A DNA stretch of 64,000 bases from Rhabdornis inornatus (GCA_013397075.1 VWZS01007477.1:268737-332736), one strand, 5' to 3'; counted from the stretch's first letter, positions 26,093 through 40,100 are shown. A program made the numbers and translations. The notes: generated by a model from the sequence alone, not told the origin.

Positions 26093-29000
26093 TCGTGCCT
26101 ACCTTTGCTGACAAACACCTGACCCTCAGGTGCAGGAGGGGCCACGCGCCACACATTCCACTGAAGCCACCCAGTGCCACAGGGGACTCACCACCCCAAA
26201 TCCAGGACAAGAAGCGAATTTGCTGACATGAGAAGAACCACAGCACCACTTCCCAGCTCTGACAGAAAATGTGAAAGCTCAGATTCCCACCAGGATACTT
26301 TAGGAAGCCAGAAGTACCTAGCAAGCTACTGATTACCAGCCACGTCCATGTGGAAGAAAGGTTACTTATTGCACCACACCGTGGGGATGACTGCATCAGC
26401 AAAGAGTCCTGGGCTTAAACATCATTTTGTTCCCATTAGTAAATTCACAAACAACTCACTGAACAGGAGCAAAGGTCTGATACCCACAAGAACCAACTCC
26501 TTCTGGTTATTCTCTACTCCCAAACAGATGAGGGCTCACTCAGGAAGATGGGCAGGTGTCTCCAGGAGAGATGCCTGCAGATGCAGGCAGAGGGGAGCTC
26601 GGTGTCACACACACTGAGCTCCCAGTGTGAGTGCAGGGTTGGCTCTCACACACAGGCTTCTTCTTGTGGAGCCCAAACAGGGAGTCCAGCTATTGTTCTG
26701 GAGTAATAGTACAAATTCAGGATACATTTTGCAGCACAAAAGGGTGAGAAAACCATTTTGCTACTGCAAAAAATTAAAAAGTTTACGTAGAATTGGGCAA
26801 TTAATCTTCTCGTGTTTGGTCTTGTCAAACATAGACTCTGTGTCTTATGGAGATTCCACAACCTTCTTTATGCCACAGCCACATGAAATATTACAAAAAA
26901 ACAACTCAGGGGAAAATACTTAGTATTTCAGACTTCTCCTTCCTAATAAGCAAAATTCTTGGTAGAAGACTTTTGTCCCAGCCAGGCTACAAGAATGATG
27001 TAGAGGGGCTGCAGAAACTCTGAATGTCTCTTGAGGATCCTGATGATTCTCCCTCAGAAAAACCACCACGGATTAGCTAAAGAAGAAATTTGAGGGGGAG
27101 ACTGCTGCACATCCAGATTACATTCCTTCCTAGATATTATGCAGAGGGGAAAAAAAAGGTATATACCCTTGGAAGACAGAATAATAATTTGAATTATAGG
27201 TCTCTCCTCCCAGGCAGCATCAGGATTAGACAACTGATGTAGAAAGCAAAAGATTTGAGGATGGCTTCAGACTTTACCACAGGAAATTTATGGCAAATTT
27301 TGAAAAAATCCTCAAGTCATCCTTGAATCTTCTGTTCCTTTCTTCAAATTATTTCAAATATTCCAGCAGGCCAGAGGAGAAGGCAATGAGTACACGGGTG
27401 ACTTCGAGGTTGCCTGCAAAGCAAATTGGCACCAGAAAAAGAGGCTGAAATCTCAAAGACAAGGAGGGTGCCTTCTATCTCCCACACTTAATGTTACCAT
27501 GAACTAGATTTTCAGGGGGCTCCTGCCTGTGCTGTGACACCCCCAGCAGCTCGTGGCAGTCCAGGATGGATGCAAAGGCAGAGCAGCTGTGGGCTGAGAG
27601 GGATTTCTCTCCAGAGCTTTAAAGCAGAGCTCCATCCACAGCAGTGCTGGGGGATGCAGGTTAAGGAAGCCACAAGTGGCTTCTTGTTGCCCTGCACCCT
27701 CCACTACATCAGCCAGGAGCTGGCAAAAAACCTTCCCCTCTGGCTTCCTCAGGCTTTCAGCATATTCCAAACAGGGGAAGGGCTCCTTGACTTGCAGCCT
27801 GGCTCCTCTCTCTGCTCTCTCAGGTGATGGAGCTCCCAAAGGACTCACAGCCAGCAGCACTGGGGGAGCTGCACAAGTGACAGGGCTGTCACTGCGCCTG
27901 GTGGGGCAGGAACACTTGGTCCTGAATGGTTCCTGCCTGTTTCAGTGTGCATGCTGCAGCTGACAGGACACTTCTGGAAAGCAGCCCAAGAGAGACACAG
28001 CACTCCACAGGAATGGCCTCAGTACTGGGCACTCCACAGCCTCACCTCACCTGGGTTACTGAGGCACCTGGCAGCACACAAAAGTCTTCTTTATTGAGAA
28101 TTATTGAATTATTATTAAATTATTATCAGGGGTCTGATTTCATGGGAAACAAAGGAAAAAACAAATGCATGCAGACATTCACGCACAGCTGGAAAATAGG
28201 AGTTTAATCTTGCAAAGTGAAAAAAGTATCAGATTTTGTCAGTGACTTCACACTCGTGAAGCACAGAAGGTTTAATTTCTACATCCTATTCCAACAAAGT
28301 TGCTCTGATTTTCAGGGAGTTTGGCTTTTACAATTGGACAAACATGATTATGAATGATTTGCATGAGGGACTTTCCCAGGCATGCTTTATAAGCTCAGTC
28401 AGACTGCTGAAATTTTGTGAGTCTTTTCTGCCCCACTGTAAAACTTTAAGATTTCTTTCCCAGGCACCTGAAACTGTGTGTACAGTATTTCGCTATTTAG
28501 TGAAAACCTTTCCTATTAAAAAAAAAACCAGAGCATCTGGATGACTGTATCTTCTTCCACATCTTCCTAGAGTCTTTCTCCCACCATGTTAATGTTGTAA
28601 GTTCTGCAAACAACAGCTCTTTGGGCAAAAATTAGGAAATGTTCTTTCCAGGCATTTAGCACTGAATCGTTATCTGTGTCTATGAGCCCTCTGAGAGTTT
28701 CACATAAATTCCAATTGCTTTTCCACTTCATTCTTTTTTCCATTCTTGAAGATGGCTGCTGCATAAAGGTCTTCAGGATTCTATTTTTTTATTATTATTT
28801 TTGGGGGGTTTTTTTCTGCTCTATAAATTATCTATCTGGTAGTCTTTTCCTTTCAATGATTTACTTTCCTGTGAAGAGGTTGAAGGAAAAAAGCAAGTTT
28901 CAAATAAATGCAAGTAAATAACTAGATGACTGCAGAAATAGTCCAGTAACTACATGCCACGAGATGGAAATCAGAAATAAAAATAAGAAGAATTATGTAG

Positions 29001-29414
29001 GTAATAAAAACTGTCACTTGTTAGGCAGACACATCAGGGAGCTGCTGTGACCTCAGGCCTGTGGTCACAGAAGCCAAAATCAGTTCAAACCTGCAGAGAG
29101 CATTGCAGATTGTATTCAAGATTTCCATTGAGAACTCTGTATTAGAAACTCTGCTATTATTTTAATTCTTGATTGATGATTGAATTCATTTTGGCTTTTG
29201 CTGTTTTGAAAATGAAACCTAACTAATGGTTTCATTGCAGTCTTAAGGAAGGCTTTGTTCCACGTGCAAAGCAAACACTTAGTGCAGGGTACGATTAAAG
29301 CCAGACAAGTAAATGTTTTACAGAGATAGTTTCGAAACTACAGCACAGCAAAACAACCATTTAGTTAAATGCTGAAAATCTGACCTGTGTGCATAGATGG
29401 ATGCCCCTTTTGTC

Positions 29415-29518
29415 TCCCCATCTTCTTTTTTGATTTTTTTTTTGCTTGCCTTTCTTTTTTTTTTCTGTTCTTTTTTTTGGGATTTTATTCAAAACCACAA
29501 AGAGATTTTTTTTTTTTG
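29415..29518 (+). repeat. T-rich low-complexity tract
   Basis: Several T runs of 8-12 bases are separated by short mixed spacers. The F/L/S-rich frames here are low-complexity artefacts. Confidence 0.8.
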
Positions 29519-32138
29519 CAGCCCCAAAACAAGTTCCAGTGCCCAGTTTTTCAAGAGGATGTTGCCAGTAGTGAGCAGGCTAAACACAGTTTACTGAAAC
29601 TGCCTTCAGCAAGTATGGCAGAGTGCAAAAAAGGGGGTAAGGGGGAAAATCTGTGTCTTGAGACTCCTGGCAACTGCTGGAACAGCAGAGCATTAATTTT
29701 ACCCTGAGTGCTCACCCAATAACTCACTGATTTGCTGTGCAGAAATCAGCATAAAAGGGTGGCTTCCTAAAAAACGGGGGAAACAAGCATTGAGAGCAGA
29801 GCTGTGCACAGCCATTTGCTGCTCTTTTACATCTAAGGGGTTTTCCTCTCTCCTCAAAAAAAAAAGTTTCCAAGAAATCCTCACTGCTGCTATCTGTAAA
29901 TGGTAGTTTATGGAGAGGAGGGAAAACACAGGACAAGCAGTAAATCAGCCACTAAGTGATCCAGAGTCCATCACCAAATGTTTTTCATTACATGTATGGC
30001 TTCACTAATTTGTGCAATGTGTTGTAGGCTATTTCTGGAAGCTTTAAAAATGCATGATGCTTCTGCATTTTAATACTTAGCAGTATGGTTATTTCAGTTT
30101 ATTAAGCAAAAAAAAAAAAAGGGGGGGGGAAATCTGCTTAACTGCAGTTGGCTTTCATGTCACAAAAGGACTAAGCCAGTGCAAAGGCATCCAAGCAGGA
30201 ACCCTATTTAAGTCCAGCATGAAGAAAACCTTTCCAACCTCTTACACCAATTAGGATAATCTGGGTCTTTTGATGTTAAAATCCCCAAGAATCATATGGA
30301 AATCATAAAAAGCACAGTATTTAAAACAGACTGAGAATGCAGATAGAATCATTTTTCCTTAACGTTTGGGTTTGCTCTCGGACAGGGATGGTGAGGGAGG
30401 ATGTCCCTAAAAGCAGCCAGTCCTGAAAGAAGGGAGCACCTGGGAGGCCAGGCTGGGATGCAGCTGGAGCTGGGACCAGCCCCAGGCCCTGGATGGGAGC
30501 TGCTCCCAACCAAGGGAAAGGAGACTGAGCCAGGACATGATCCAGAGGCTGGCCAGCCCAAGCCTTCCTTGGGCCAGTGGCATCCTTCATGACCATAAAC
30601 CAGGCTAAGGACATCGAAATAACACACTTGGATCTGTGCAATCAATTATCTTCAGGTGAGAAGTACTTCACCCAAGCATTGCTGCTTTATATTGGACTGT
30701 TTCTGAGGCATCCAAATTTCTCCAAGTGTCTTGCATCCAAGGAATCTCAGGGCAAGAATTCTGTTTGCCTTGACGATTTAAAAAATAGACACGGGCAGGA
30801 AAACAAGGGATGTTTTGCTGGATGCAATTTTGCAAAGCTGGAGTGGTATTTTATTCTCTTCAAATCAAATCCTAACCAACATATTGTGCTGTGGAATCTG
30901 ACACACAACAACAAACCTTTACCAAAATATTGAGAGAGACAGCAAAGGTGATTTTACAATATCCTCCCAAACCATAACATTGTATTTTCTGGAGCTGGTT
31001 ACTTATTACTGCTACATTCGAGTCTGATGTTGTACAAAGCAAAAAGGCAAAGGGACATGGAGATGACAAGAGCAGGGCAGAGGTGGGGACACCCAGCCCA
31101 TGAACCTTAAATTGGCATTCGAATAAACTGAAAAGTAAGCAAAACTGTCCGTGTTTATACAAGCAACTTGACTGTACTCTAAGAGAGGACAAGGGTATGA
31201 AACTATGTCCTTATAAAGTAACGCTCATCTTTTACTTATCTAACAAAAAGAAACACAGGAGAGAGGTCAGAGGCTGCTGAAGGAAAAATAGCCAAGTGTA
31301 AAGGCCAGAGAAATGGAAAACAAAGTTTAGCAAAGATAGGAATACATGCAGATGGAGCACACAGAAAATCCCCATAAACACAGCTTATTTTTCTATAAAC
31401 ATGGAATATTGTTGTCAGTGGCATGCACACCTCTGTGAGAACCTGATATTTCAATTGTCAGTTTGACAACCAGTAAAAATAACAGTAAAATAAGAGTAGC
31501 ATTACATTTCTATTAAAATAAAATTGGTATTAACATTAAATATGAATGTGAAATCAGCCTTCTAGCTAATCATCACAATTTTCAGTTGTGTTACAAAATT
31601 CTCATATGGATTTTGAATTTACTTTTATGTCTTAGAATAATACTGGAACCGTTATTAATATTAATTACAACTTCCATAATTTCACCGTGCCTGAATCACT
31701 TGCTATTCCCAGTATTTGTAGGAAACAAGCCACGCAGTTCCTGGCACAAATATCATCCCTTATTAGTTTTGCAGCTGAATAATATTCAGCCTGTAACAGA
31801 ATCCTCAGAGGACTGAAAAGTACCCTTGTGCACACGGATACACGCACAAAAACAACAACTGAGAGCTAAAAGCAAACTTGCCGAGAACTTCTGGGTCAGC
31901 TTTTGACATCGCCCATAGGAATGAAATCAGACACCGACCAATCCGGCACCGTGAGGCTGGCAGCACAAAATCAACAAAAGCCGGGCCCAGGGCTCCACAA
32001 TGAGGAAGGGAAGTGGAAGAGACTATTGTTCCCAAAGCCTTTAAACGATGTTGCTTTGTTTATTTCTTTTGACAATGCCTGAACTGAATCTTTAAAAAGG
32101 GAAAGGAGCCTGTCCGCCCTGCCCCCCGGGCTGTGCTA

Positions 32139-32702
32139 GGGCAGAGTGTGGGGCTTTTTTCCCGTATTGGGATTTTTCCCTCTCAGGGAAGAGTGTGGGA
32201 GTTCTTTCCCCATACTGGGATGTTTCCCTATCACGGCAGAGTGTGGGGGTTCTTTCCCTGTACTGGGATTTTTCCCTGTCAGGACAGAGTGTGGGGGTTC
32301 TTTCCCCATACTGGGATGTTTCCCTGCCAGGACAGAGTGTGGGGCTTTTTTTCCCTGTACTGGGATTTTTCCCTGTCAGGACAGAGTGTGGGGGTTCTTT
32401 CCCCATACTGGGATGTTTCCCTCTCACGGCAGAGTGTGGGGGTTCTTTCCCCATACTGGGATGTTTCCCTGTCAGGGCAGAGTGTGGGGGTTCTTTCCCT
32501 GTACTGGGATTTTTCCCTGTCAGGGCAGAGTGTGGGGGTTCTTTCTTTCCCTGTCAGGGCCGAGTGTGGGNCAGGGCAGAGTGTGGGGGTTCTTTCCCTG
32601 TACTGGGATTTTTCCCTGTCAGGGCAGAGTGTGGGGGTTCTTTCTTTCCCTGTCAGGGCAGAGTGTGGGGGTTCTTTCCCTGTACTGGGGTTTCTCCCTG
32701 TG
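32139..32702 (+). repeat. 48-bp minisatellite (about 12-13 units)
   Basis: Units begin gggcagagtgtgggggttct. Two variants of the second half recur: CCTGTACTGGGATTTTT (A) and CCCATACTGGGATGTTT (B). The order is roughly A B A B A B B A, then a 34-base short unit, a broken unit at an N (32571), A, short, and a degenerate A. Because 48 is a multiple of three, frames stay open for 170-300 codons on both strands; these are repeat artefacts and not genes. The single N probably marks an unresolved join, so the copy number is uncertain. Confidence 0.97.
32571..32571. other. single ambiguous base inside the minisatellite
   Basis: One N where a truncated repeat unit meets another; likely a contig join with lost or merged repeat copies. 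Confidence 0.9.
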
Positions 32703-33826
32703 CCTGTTTGTTCTCCCCGATGATTTTCGATGCCATTCCCCCAAAGCGCACAGCGCAGCGCGGGGGAAGGCAGCGCTCCCAGCATCTCTGCCGAGCCCCA
32801 GCTCCAGCACTCGCTGCCAGGCTTTCTGAAAGGCTGGCCAGCCTGGCTGCTAAGCTCTTTTCAAAGCCTGACCCTTATTTAGGTGCCTTCCAGGAAGCTG
32901 AGCTCTTTAGAAATCTGGCAGGCGCGTTTTGGGGAGGCTGGGGCGAGGATGCGCGGTGGGAGCGCTCGGTGCGGGTCTTGTCCCGGGACAAAAGTGACAC
33001 GGAAAAGGCTCCTCCTGTCTCTGCAGGCTGGACCTGCCCCAGCCCATGGGTCATTATTCACACGAGTGGGCCGAGCAGGACAATGCCCCATCACACAGCC
33101 CAGCGATGATTCACTCCTTGGACACTCGAACCTGTCACCCAGCTCCAAAGATTTAGCATCAGGCTCAGAGTTCACTAAAAGCACACATGGCGTGGGTTTT
33201 TTGTAGTTTTTTTTTCAAAGTTCAGCTCAGCTGAACAAAGCTGGCTGAATGACTTCAATCCTCTCAGTGCTTCCCCGAGGAAAAAAAAAAAAAGCAACAT
33301 GTGTCTGCAGCTCAGACTGAACCTGCTGCCCCTTTCCATTCCTCACCTTGCTGCACAGACAAGTGGAGAGGGACAAGTACATGCATTCCAGAGGGAAAAG
33401 ATAAACCTGGACCCTGGAGCTGGACAGGTAAAGGATATCAGTCATTCTTACATCTTTAATAAAGTAGACCTTTTTCTACTCCTGCCAAGAAAATTAGTCC
33501 TAAGGTGCACACAAAATAATTACATATTGTGGAACAGTAAATTATTACAAATGCCACAGAATTCAAGCAGCCCCAAGTCTGGGCCAGAGTTTCAAATGTT
33601 TTGCAGATGTTTATAGTTTGCTGCTAAACTTTTGTCAAGTTACCCACACAACACAGCATTTTCTGAAGGATTTTGGCACACGGTAATTCATTTACTTTGC
33701 ACAGGTGTTGCATTCCAGAAATATTTTGTCTTCTTATAGAAGACTGCTGGAATTCTACTTTAAAAAAAATCATCACGAAAGAAACCATATCCTCTCATCT
33801 GGGAGAGAAAACAAAAAAAAAAAGCA

Positions 33827-33846
33827 CACACACACACACCCCCCCA
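33827..33846 (+). repeat. short CA microsatellite ending in a C run
   Basis: About seven CA units followed by seven C. A similar short CA run is at 20412-20429 and another at 49918-49931. Confidence 0.8.
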
Positions 33847-33996
33847 ATCAGTTCATTTGCTGTTTTTCTTTTCAGGTAAAGGAAACCTCTGTAACAGGTA
33901 AAAATACATTCAAAATATGTTGTAGATGCCTGGTATTTCTGCAAAACTCACAAACTGGGAAAGCACAGCGCACTACAGGGTGACTGGCGTCTGATA

Positions 33997-34050
33997 AGAG
34001 ATATTGGAGTCCCAGGTGCCAGTAGTGAATAGAGATATTGGAGTCCCAGG
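33997..34050 (+). repeat. 34-bp direct duplication (2 copies)
   Basis: The 20-mer agagatattggagtcccagg occurs at 33997-34016 and again at 34031-34050. Confidence 0.9.
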
Positions 34051-34115
34051 GGTGAATTTCCCTTTCTGGGAGCTCCCAGCTGGTGGGACTGCTGAGGTTT
34101 GCCATGCCTTGGGCT

Positions 34116-34151
34116 CAGCAGCAGCAGCAGTTTGGGAGCAGCAGCAGCATC
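34116..34151 (+). repeat. short CAG repeats
   Basis: Five CAG units, a 6-base spacer, then four more AGC/CAG units. Intronic, not in a coding frame that I can support. Confidence 0.85.
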
Positions 34152-37100
34152 CCCACGTGCCTCCATCACCTCGGCCCCCTCCATCCCACCACAAAGGCAC
34201 CACGTGCACCCTTTTGTCCCCAGCTTTTATTCCACACCGCGTGGGGCAGGAAGCAAAACACAAAAACGGGGCTCTGCAGCACTTTTGGACCTCTCCTTGG
34301 CTGAAAGGTTGCCTGGAGGCGAAGCGAAATGAAACCCTTGGGATTGAACAACTTTCCCTTTTAAGCATATGGAAATTAAACATTAAGCCTAAAAAATTTT
34401 CCAGGAGCAGATATGAATCCAGATATAATATTACTTTGTAGATATGGAAAAATACAACCAGCTATCTTCAACTTCCTAGACGTGCAAGCCACTAAGTTTT
34501 CCTTCAGGGTAGGAAAGCAAAGATGAAAATGCCAAAGGACTGTTAACCTTTAGAGACACATTTTAAGAGATAACATGACTGAACTCAGATAAATCAGAAT
34601 TAAATTTAATCAACCTCCCACTCTTTAGCTACACTATCAGAAGGGAAGAATCTACAATTAGGGAAGAAACAGAAGGAAATTCAGACATCTTAAACTGAGC
34701 AAGCTTCCATCTCTGCAGTGCAACTTCCTGATGATACTAAATACTGCAATTCCCATGTGCAGTATTACAGACTTGCTGTCTTAACAGTCCTCTTATGAGT
34801 AATCAGTGGAAGGGAACATTTAAATCATGTTTTGGAGTGCATATTATCTAGATTTGGCTGTTGTTCTCTCATTTAGAGCAAAATGAGTCTAAATTTACAA
34901 TTTAAATACTTTGCGTCAAATCCTTAAACCGCCCTTCTCTCCTTCTGTGAATGGAGCTGTTAACATTTTTGTGCTCCACCACAGCACCTAGGAATAGTTT
35001 AATCCTTTAATCTTTTGCTCTCTCTGTGACTCCTGGCACTAATTTCAGAGTACAGACTGTGATGTTTCTAATGAGCTAAGCATTAGAGTAAGATGGACTG
35101 TCACAGCCAGGAATGTGTGGCCAAAAGTGCTGCCATGAAAATATGTGTGAAGGTACCTACAACAGGAATCCAGGTTTCTAAGGGATGGGTGAGGAGTGCT
35201 CCCAGCACGAATATTAAAGCCTACATTAAAAGAAGTTTAAACATATATTATTATTAAAATACTGACCCTCCTATCTACTGCATTTTTTTTTGTTTTTCCA
35301 AATTAAACTATTAAGTTATGATAATCTATACCACTTCTATCTTATCCTAAACTTGTTTTTAAAAAAATTCATGTGATTTTATGCACATGTCACTGCTCAC
35401 TCTTAATTTTTCTGGAGAAAGCTAAGCGTTGAGTGGATACCTTTCACTGCCTAGGCATCTAAAACAGCTTCTTGAAGCTTTGCCTGGGGGTTTTTCTCAA
35501 CAGTATTTTTTTTATGCAAGTTACAGCAACAGCTCTCCTAATTTTCAGGTAGTTCTGTTTATAATTAGTTCACTGTAAGTTAGGAAAACAATGAGAAAAG
35601 AAGGAAAGTTTGTTTTCCTCTTTGCATTCGTGAATAAAATTGAGATGTGCAATTACAGGCTACATAAGTGGCTCATGAATTTTGAGGCACTTGATGTTCA
35701 GAACCAATGGGCTTAATGCCATAGCTGTAGATATTAGATATTTGATACACATATACAAATATGTAGATATTAGCCTGGTGTAACAGATCAGCTTTAAAAG
35801 CACAACATATTTCAATAAAAATGTTTGCCTTGTATTCTGTATTCCACTAAAGCAGTCTTGAAACATCACTCGAGTATTTTAATTGAATTCAAGCTACTAT
35901 GAATTAATCACATGAGACTAAAAGAACTATTATTTCTACTAAGAAATGTGAATTGCTGTTTTCTAGCAAAAGGGGAGTGTAAATATGTAGAATGTGAGTA
36001 AATGTCCATAAGCAGTGCACGTGTGCTTAGAGAAACCCAACTGTGTATAACAAACAGCTCTGGTTAGCAAATTATATTGACCAATAAAACTGAGCCTTTG
36101 TTTAGGAAAGTAACTGGAAAGCAAAAATGCAAAACAAGATTACACTTAATTATTTAAATCAAAGTGCTCTGTTTGTTGATTTAAATTGTGATTAAAATCA
36201 GGGATTTAAATTAATCCACTCTGGATTGCATAAACACCACCTTAATAAGAGGGAGCAGTAGCTTCATCACTTGAGTCATTCAGGAAGAGCACTGTGATGG
36301 AGCACAAAGGAGACTGAGGACATTCAATCATGGACATCCCTCTGCTGCCCAAACTCTCCCATTTTGCCCAAAGAGAGAGAAAGCAAATGTGTGAGTGGGA
36401 GGAAGTGTGCATGCATACAAACATGCACAGGTACTGTGAGGTGAAATAACATTGATAATTTGTCATTAAAAGTAGGATTTCTCTCTCACAAAAAATAAAG
36501 CAATTACTGATGTGTTCCAATTACTCTTCCTTGTTTTAGCACCTAGGATAGTCCAGCTCACACTTGTCCATCAGCAGGAACATGAAGCATACTCCCCCTT
36601 GCCTGGTACTGTGTGACTCCAACAGTACCAGTGCTAAATGTGACACTGAAAAGGATTTAGCTCTGCTCTCAGGCACCCACAGCCAACCCCTGCTCCAGCT
36701 TCCACCAAACCCTGGACTCAACATTTCTCTCCAGCCAGCAGAGAGGCGACCAGCACAAACCAAACAGTACAACTTACTGCTAAGGGACAGCTACTGCAGC
36801 TCCACTGAATGTCCAGTGCATTGCCAAGGGAATCAAAACACAAATATCATGACAAAGGAGCACAAACTCAGGTACTTGACAATGCAACCTACAGCACATT
36901 TACTCCAAGGACACTTTAATATCTTATGTGAGAACATCCTCTCAAATAATATGATTGAATTTTCAGCAGAGGTCCAATTACAACTAAATGAAAGCAGCTA
37001 AGCCTTCCTTCTTTCTGCTTCGCAGCTCGATTTTGAAGGACAAACTACTCTGGCTGAGCCTACTCCTAAGGAACTACTTTTCTTCTTTGATTTTACAAGA

Positions 37101-40100
37101 AAGTGTTTTACAATCCAGAGAGGATGAGTCATCAGAAAATCCTTGTCTCGTTGCCAAAAACCTGCCCCTCTTCATTATGAACATAAAGATAAAAGCTCTT
37201 ACAGTACATTAGCTGGCATACGCCTACACAGACAGTACAAATAAATTAATTGTGCCTAGCCTCAAACATCCAGAGAGGTGTAGTAGGAGCTCAGTCCATC
37301 TTGTTTCATTAACAAATTAAACCCTAATAGAGCATCAACAGTTCTCTTATGTACATAAGCTTGGCTGTTGTATAGAAAGGCTTTGCAGGTAGGCTTTGTG
37401 GCCCTCATGAATCCTTACAAATACACAGAGCAATTCTTCAGCTACTCATATTAGCTTGCATAGACTACATATACACCAACAAAAATTGTACATGCTGGAA
37501 AAAAACTTATTAAAGTTGGGGTAAGGGTATGGGATGTTGGTCTATTCAGAAACTGCACAGGATTTTGGAACCCAAGACTGAGGTAGTGGTGTTAATTAAA
37601 AAGGGAATTTTGAGTACGACACTATTGCACGCATGCAAAATGTACAAACTGTCTTGCATCTGACAAGAGTGAGTGTAAGTGTGTTTGGAAGTGTGAGCAG
37701 ACTGTGCCCACTCTGCTGCATTCATGTTTATAACTCAGAATTTGAAAATTTGCACCACCTGCAAACATCAGGGTTATTTCATAAAAATATGCACACGGGT
37801 GTATGGCACAACTCAGACAATGAGAATACAGATCAAAAGGGAAGCCACTGGGTAAAGTACTGTACATGGACCAGGGGCCAGAATTACTGGAGATAATCAG
37901 CATTCACCATCAAACTCCTGCTACAGATGAACTGTTTTCCTTCTGGAATGCTCACAATCTTTAGCATGAGAAAGTTATACACAACCAACTTGAAAAACAA
38001 GTTTAACTCTACTTAGCCACAAGCTAAGATTACACCCTCAAACACACCTTTCTAAGATTTCTTATGAGAGGTTTGTTTGTGCAATACAGTTAAGGGCAAT
38101 TTGTTAAAATTGCTCTGTGATTTTCTTTATCCTTTAACTGCATAATTTAAGCAACCTGCATTTTATAAGTTCAAAGAATTTTTTTTCGTAATTATGTATT
38201 CCTGCTTTTACCTCCTGAAAATAGAAAAGCTGTGGAGAGAGAATGCAGAAAAAACTGATGAGAGAAGCTGAGCTCAATCTAGCACAGAAAGCAATGTCTT
38301 AATTAATGAGAACAGAAAGTGAGCTAACATGAAACACAAGGTACCACACAAAACACACAAAAATATTTGCAGTGTGTGCTACTGCTGCTCTACCTCTTTA
38401 GCCTCTGGGAAAAGCCAGAGAGCAAGGCAAGGCACAGGAGTGCTGGTAGCCAAAGGCTGGTAGCCAAAGCCCTCTACAGAGAATTTCAGCCCCTGTGCTT
38501 TGCACAGGCAGTTGTTAAAGTCCCACCCAGGGTCCAGCAGGGCACAGTCACGGCTGTGACATTCTGGACAATGTGACAATGGCTGTGACATTCTGGACAG
38601 CTCTCAGCTGCTTCCAGCTTCATGTCTCCTTGAGTCCCAGTTCAGCCCGAGACAGTGCTTCCCTTCTCCTGCTGGCTCAGGGAAGCACACTGCTGCTGTC
38701 TGCTGCTCCCAGCTCTAACGTGGTACTGCACACAGCCTCAGCAGCTCCCAGAAAAGCTCCAAACTCCCTCTGCCAGTGTTTTCCCGAGGTGTGACCAGAG
38801 ACAGGGATGCACACCTTGGAGCTGGCTGTGGCTCCCTGCTCCCACTGCACATGCACCTCGGTTTTTTCCAGAGATCAGTTTTGACAGGCACCAAGGCCAG
38901 TGCAGACACACTGGCCCAGACTCGTGACATCACCTGATTAATAAATCCAAGGAAGGTTTGGCAGCTCTGGCCACGGGCAGCCAGCCCATGGGAGAGCAGC
39001 AGCCACGCACCAGATAGTGCAGCGCTAACTCACTGCCCTGTGCACTGCTCCAGTCAATAAACAGCTTTTTCACCAGCCCCCTGTACTAACCATCTCTTCA
39101 TTGGGAACCCCAAAGCAGGCACCAAACCCTGCTGCCAGAGCCCTGGCCCAGTGGGATGCTGATGTCACCCTCACGTAGCAATGGCAGTGCCACAACAGGG
39201 AGGTGACAGAGACTGCACCTGTGCACGACAGACTGAACTCACTGAGCAGAGCCCAGACCCTGCCCCAGCACCACAGCCAAGCGCAGGGCAGCCTCACCCA
39301 GCACCCTGCACCCCACCAGAGCACAGCCAGGCTCGTGGCCCTCAAAAATGTAAGTCTTCTTCTTTCCCCGTTCCTTTATGGACAACACCTTGTTACTGCA
39401 GAATGATACAAGCACTTAATTAGTGCACTGGGTTAATCACCCTGCCCAAGGAGTTTCCCTCTACTTCATGAATAAAGGAAGCCAACCCAGGTTCCCGTTA
39501 TCCAGCTACCAGCACTCATCCAGCTCCATCCTCAGCCAAAGCCAACCACAGCCATCACACAGATACACAATGCCTGATGTCTAACTGGTGATATCCTCTC
39601 TTTTATGGGGTTAATATTTGCCCTTGGGGATAAATGAGCAGGACTTTAGATGAGAGATTCCCATAAAAGGCAGTAAGAGTCACCCAGCTCAAACCACACA
39701 TAACTCAAGCTAGTTTACCCCTTTGCATTATTTAAATGTCTCTCCTTAATGTATCAATTTAAAGGCACAGTGCAGCCAGCGCTCCGGGCAGGCAGTTCTT
39801 CTCCGGCCACCGAGTGTGTCTGTTCAGAATGTAAATTTGCATGCATTGCAGAGCAGTGTCTGTTCTGAGGCTGTCAGGGAGCACGGGCAGGATGCTGCCA
39901 TTCATTCCCACTGCTCCCAGGGAAGGCCAGGTGTCACACCTGGGTGCTGGGCAGGTGGGGGCTGAGCCCTCTGACATGCTGCAGACACTGAAATCCAAGG
40001 CACTGGCATCTCAGCACACTGGTGCTGGCAGCTCTCCCAGCTCCAGGAGAACACCTGGACACTCTCCAAGTGGACCCAGAGAAGGAAGAGAAGCCCCTGT

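Larger units (their letters stand above)
31880..33010. promoter_or_regulatory. internal CpG-rich patch flanking the minisatellite
   Basis: CpGs cluster on both sides of the minisatellite: about six in 31885-31985 and about twenty in 32725-33005 (aagcgcacagcgcagcgcgg, gatgcgcggtgggagcgctc). The left part also holds a CCAAT box (31938-31942) and a GGAATG TEAD-type site (31918-31923). It is a candidate alternative promoter or enhancer inside the intron; function is inferred from composition only. Confidence 0.35.

Noticed and set aside
32133..33109. Long plus- and minus-strand open frames of 168-304 codons over 32133-33109
   Set aside because: They consist mainly of translated 48-bp repeat units, stay open in several frames at once because 48 is divisible by three, and cross an N.
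36564..37001. 145-codon plus-strand open frame
   Set aside because: Composition looks random, there is no domain, and no promoter or splice context is present.
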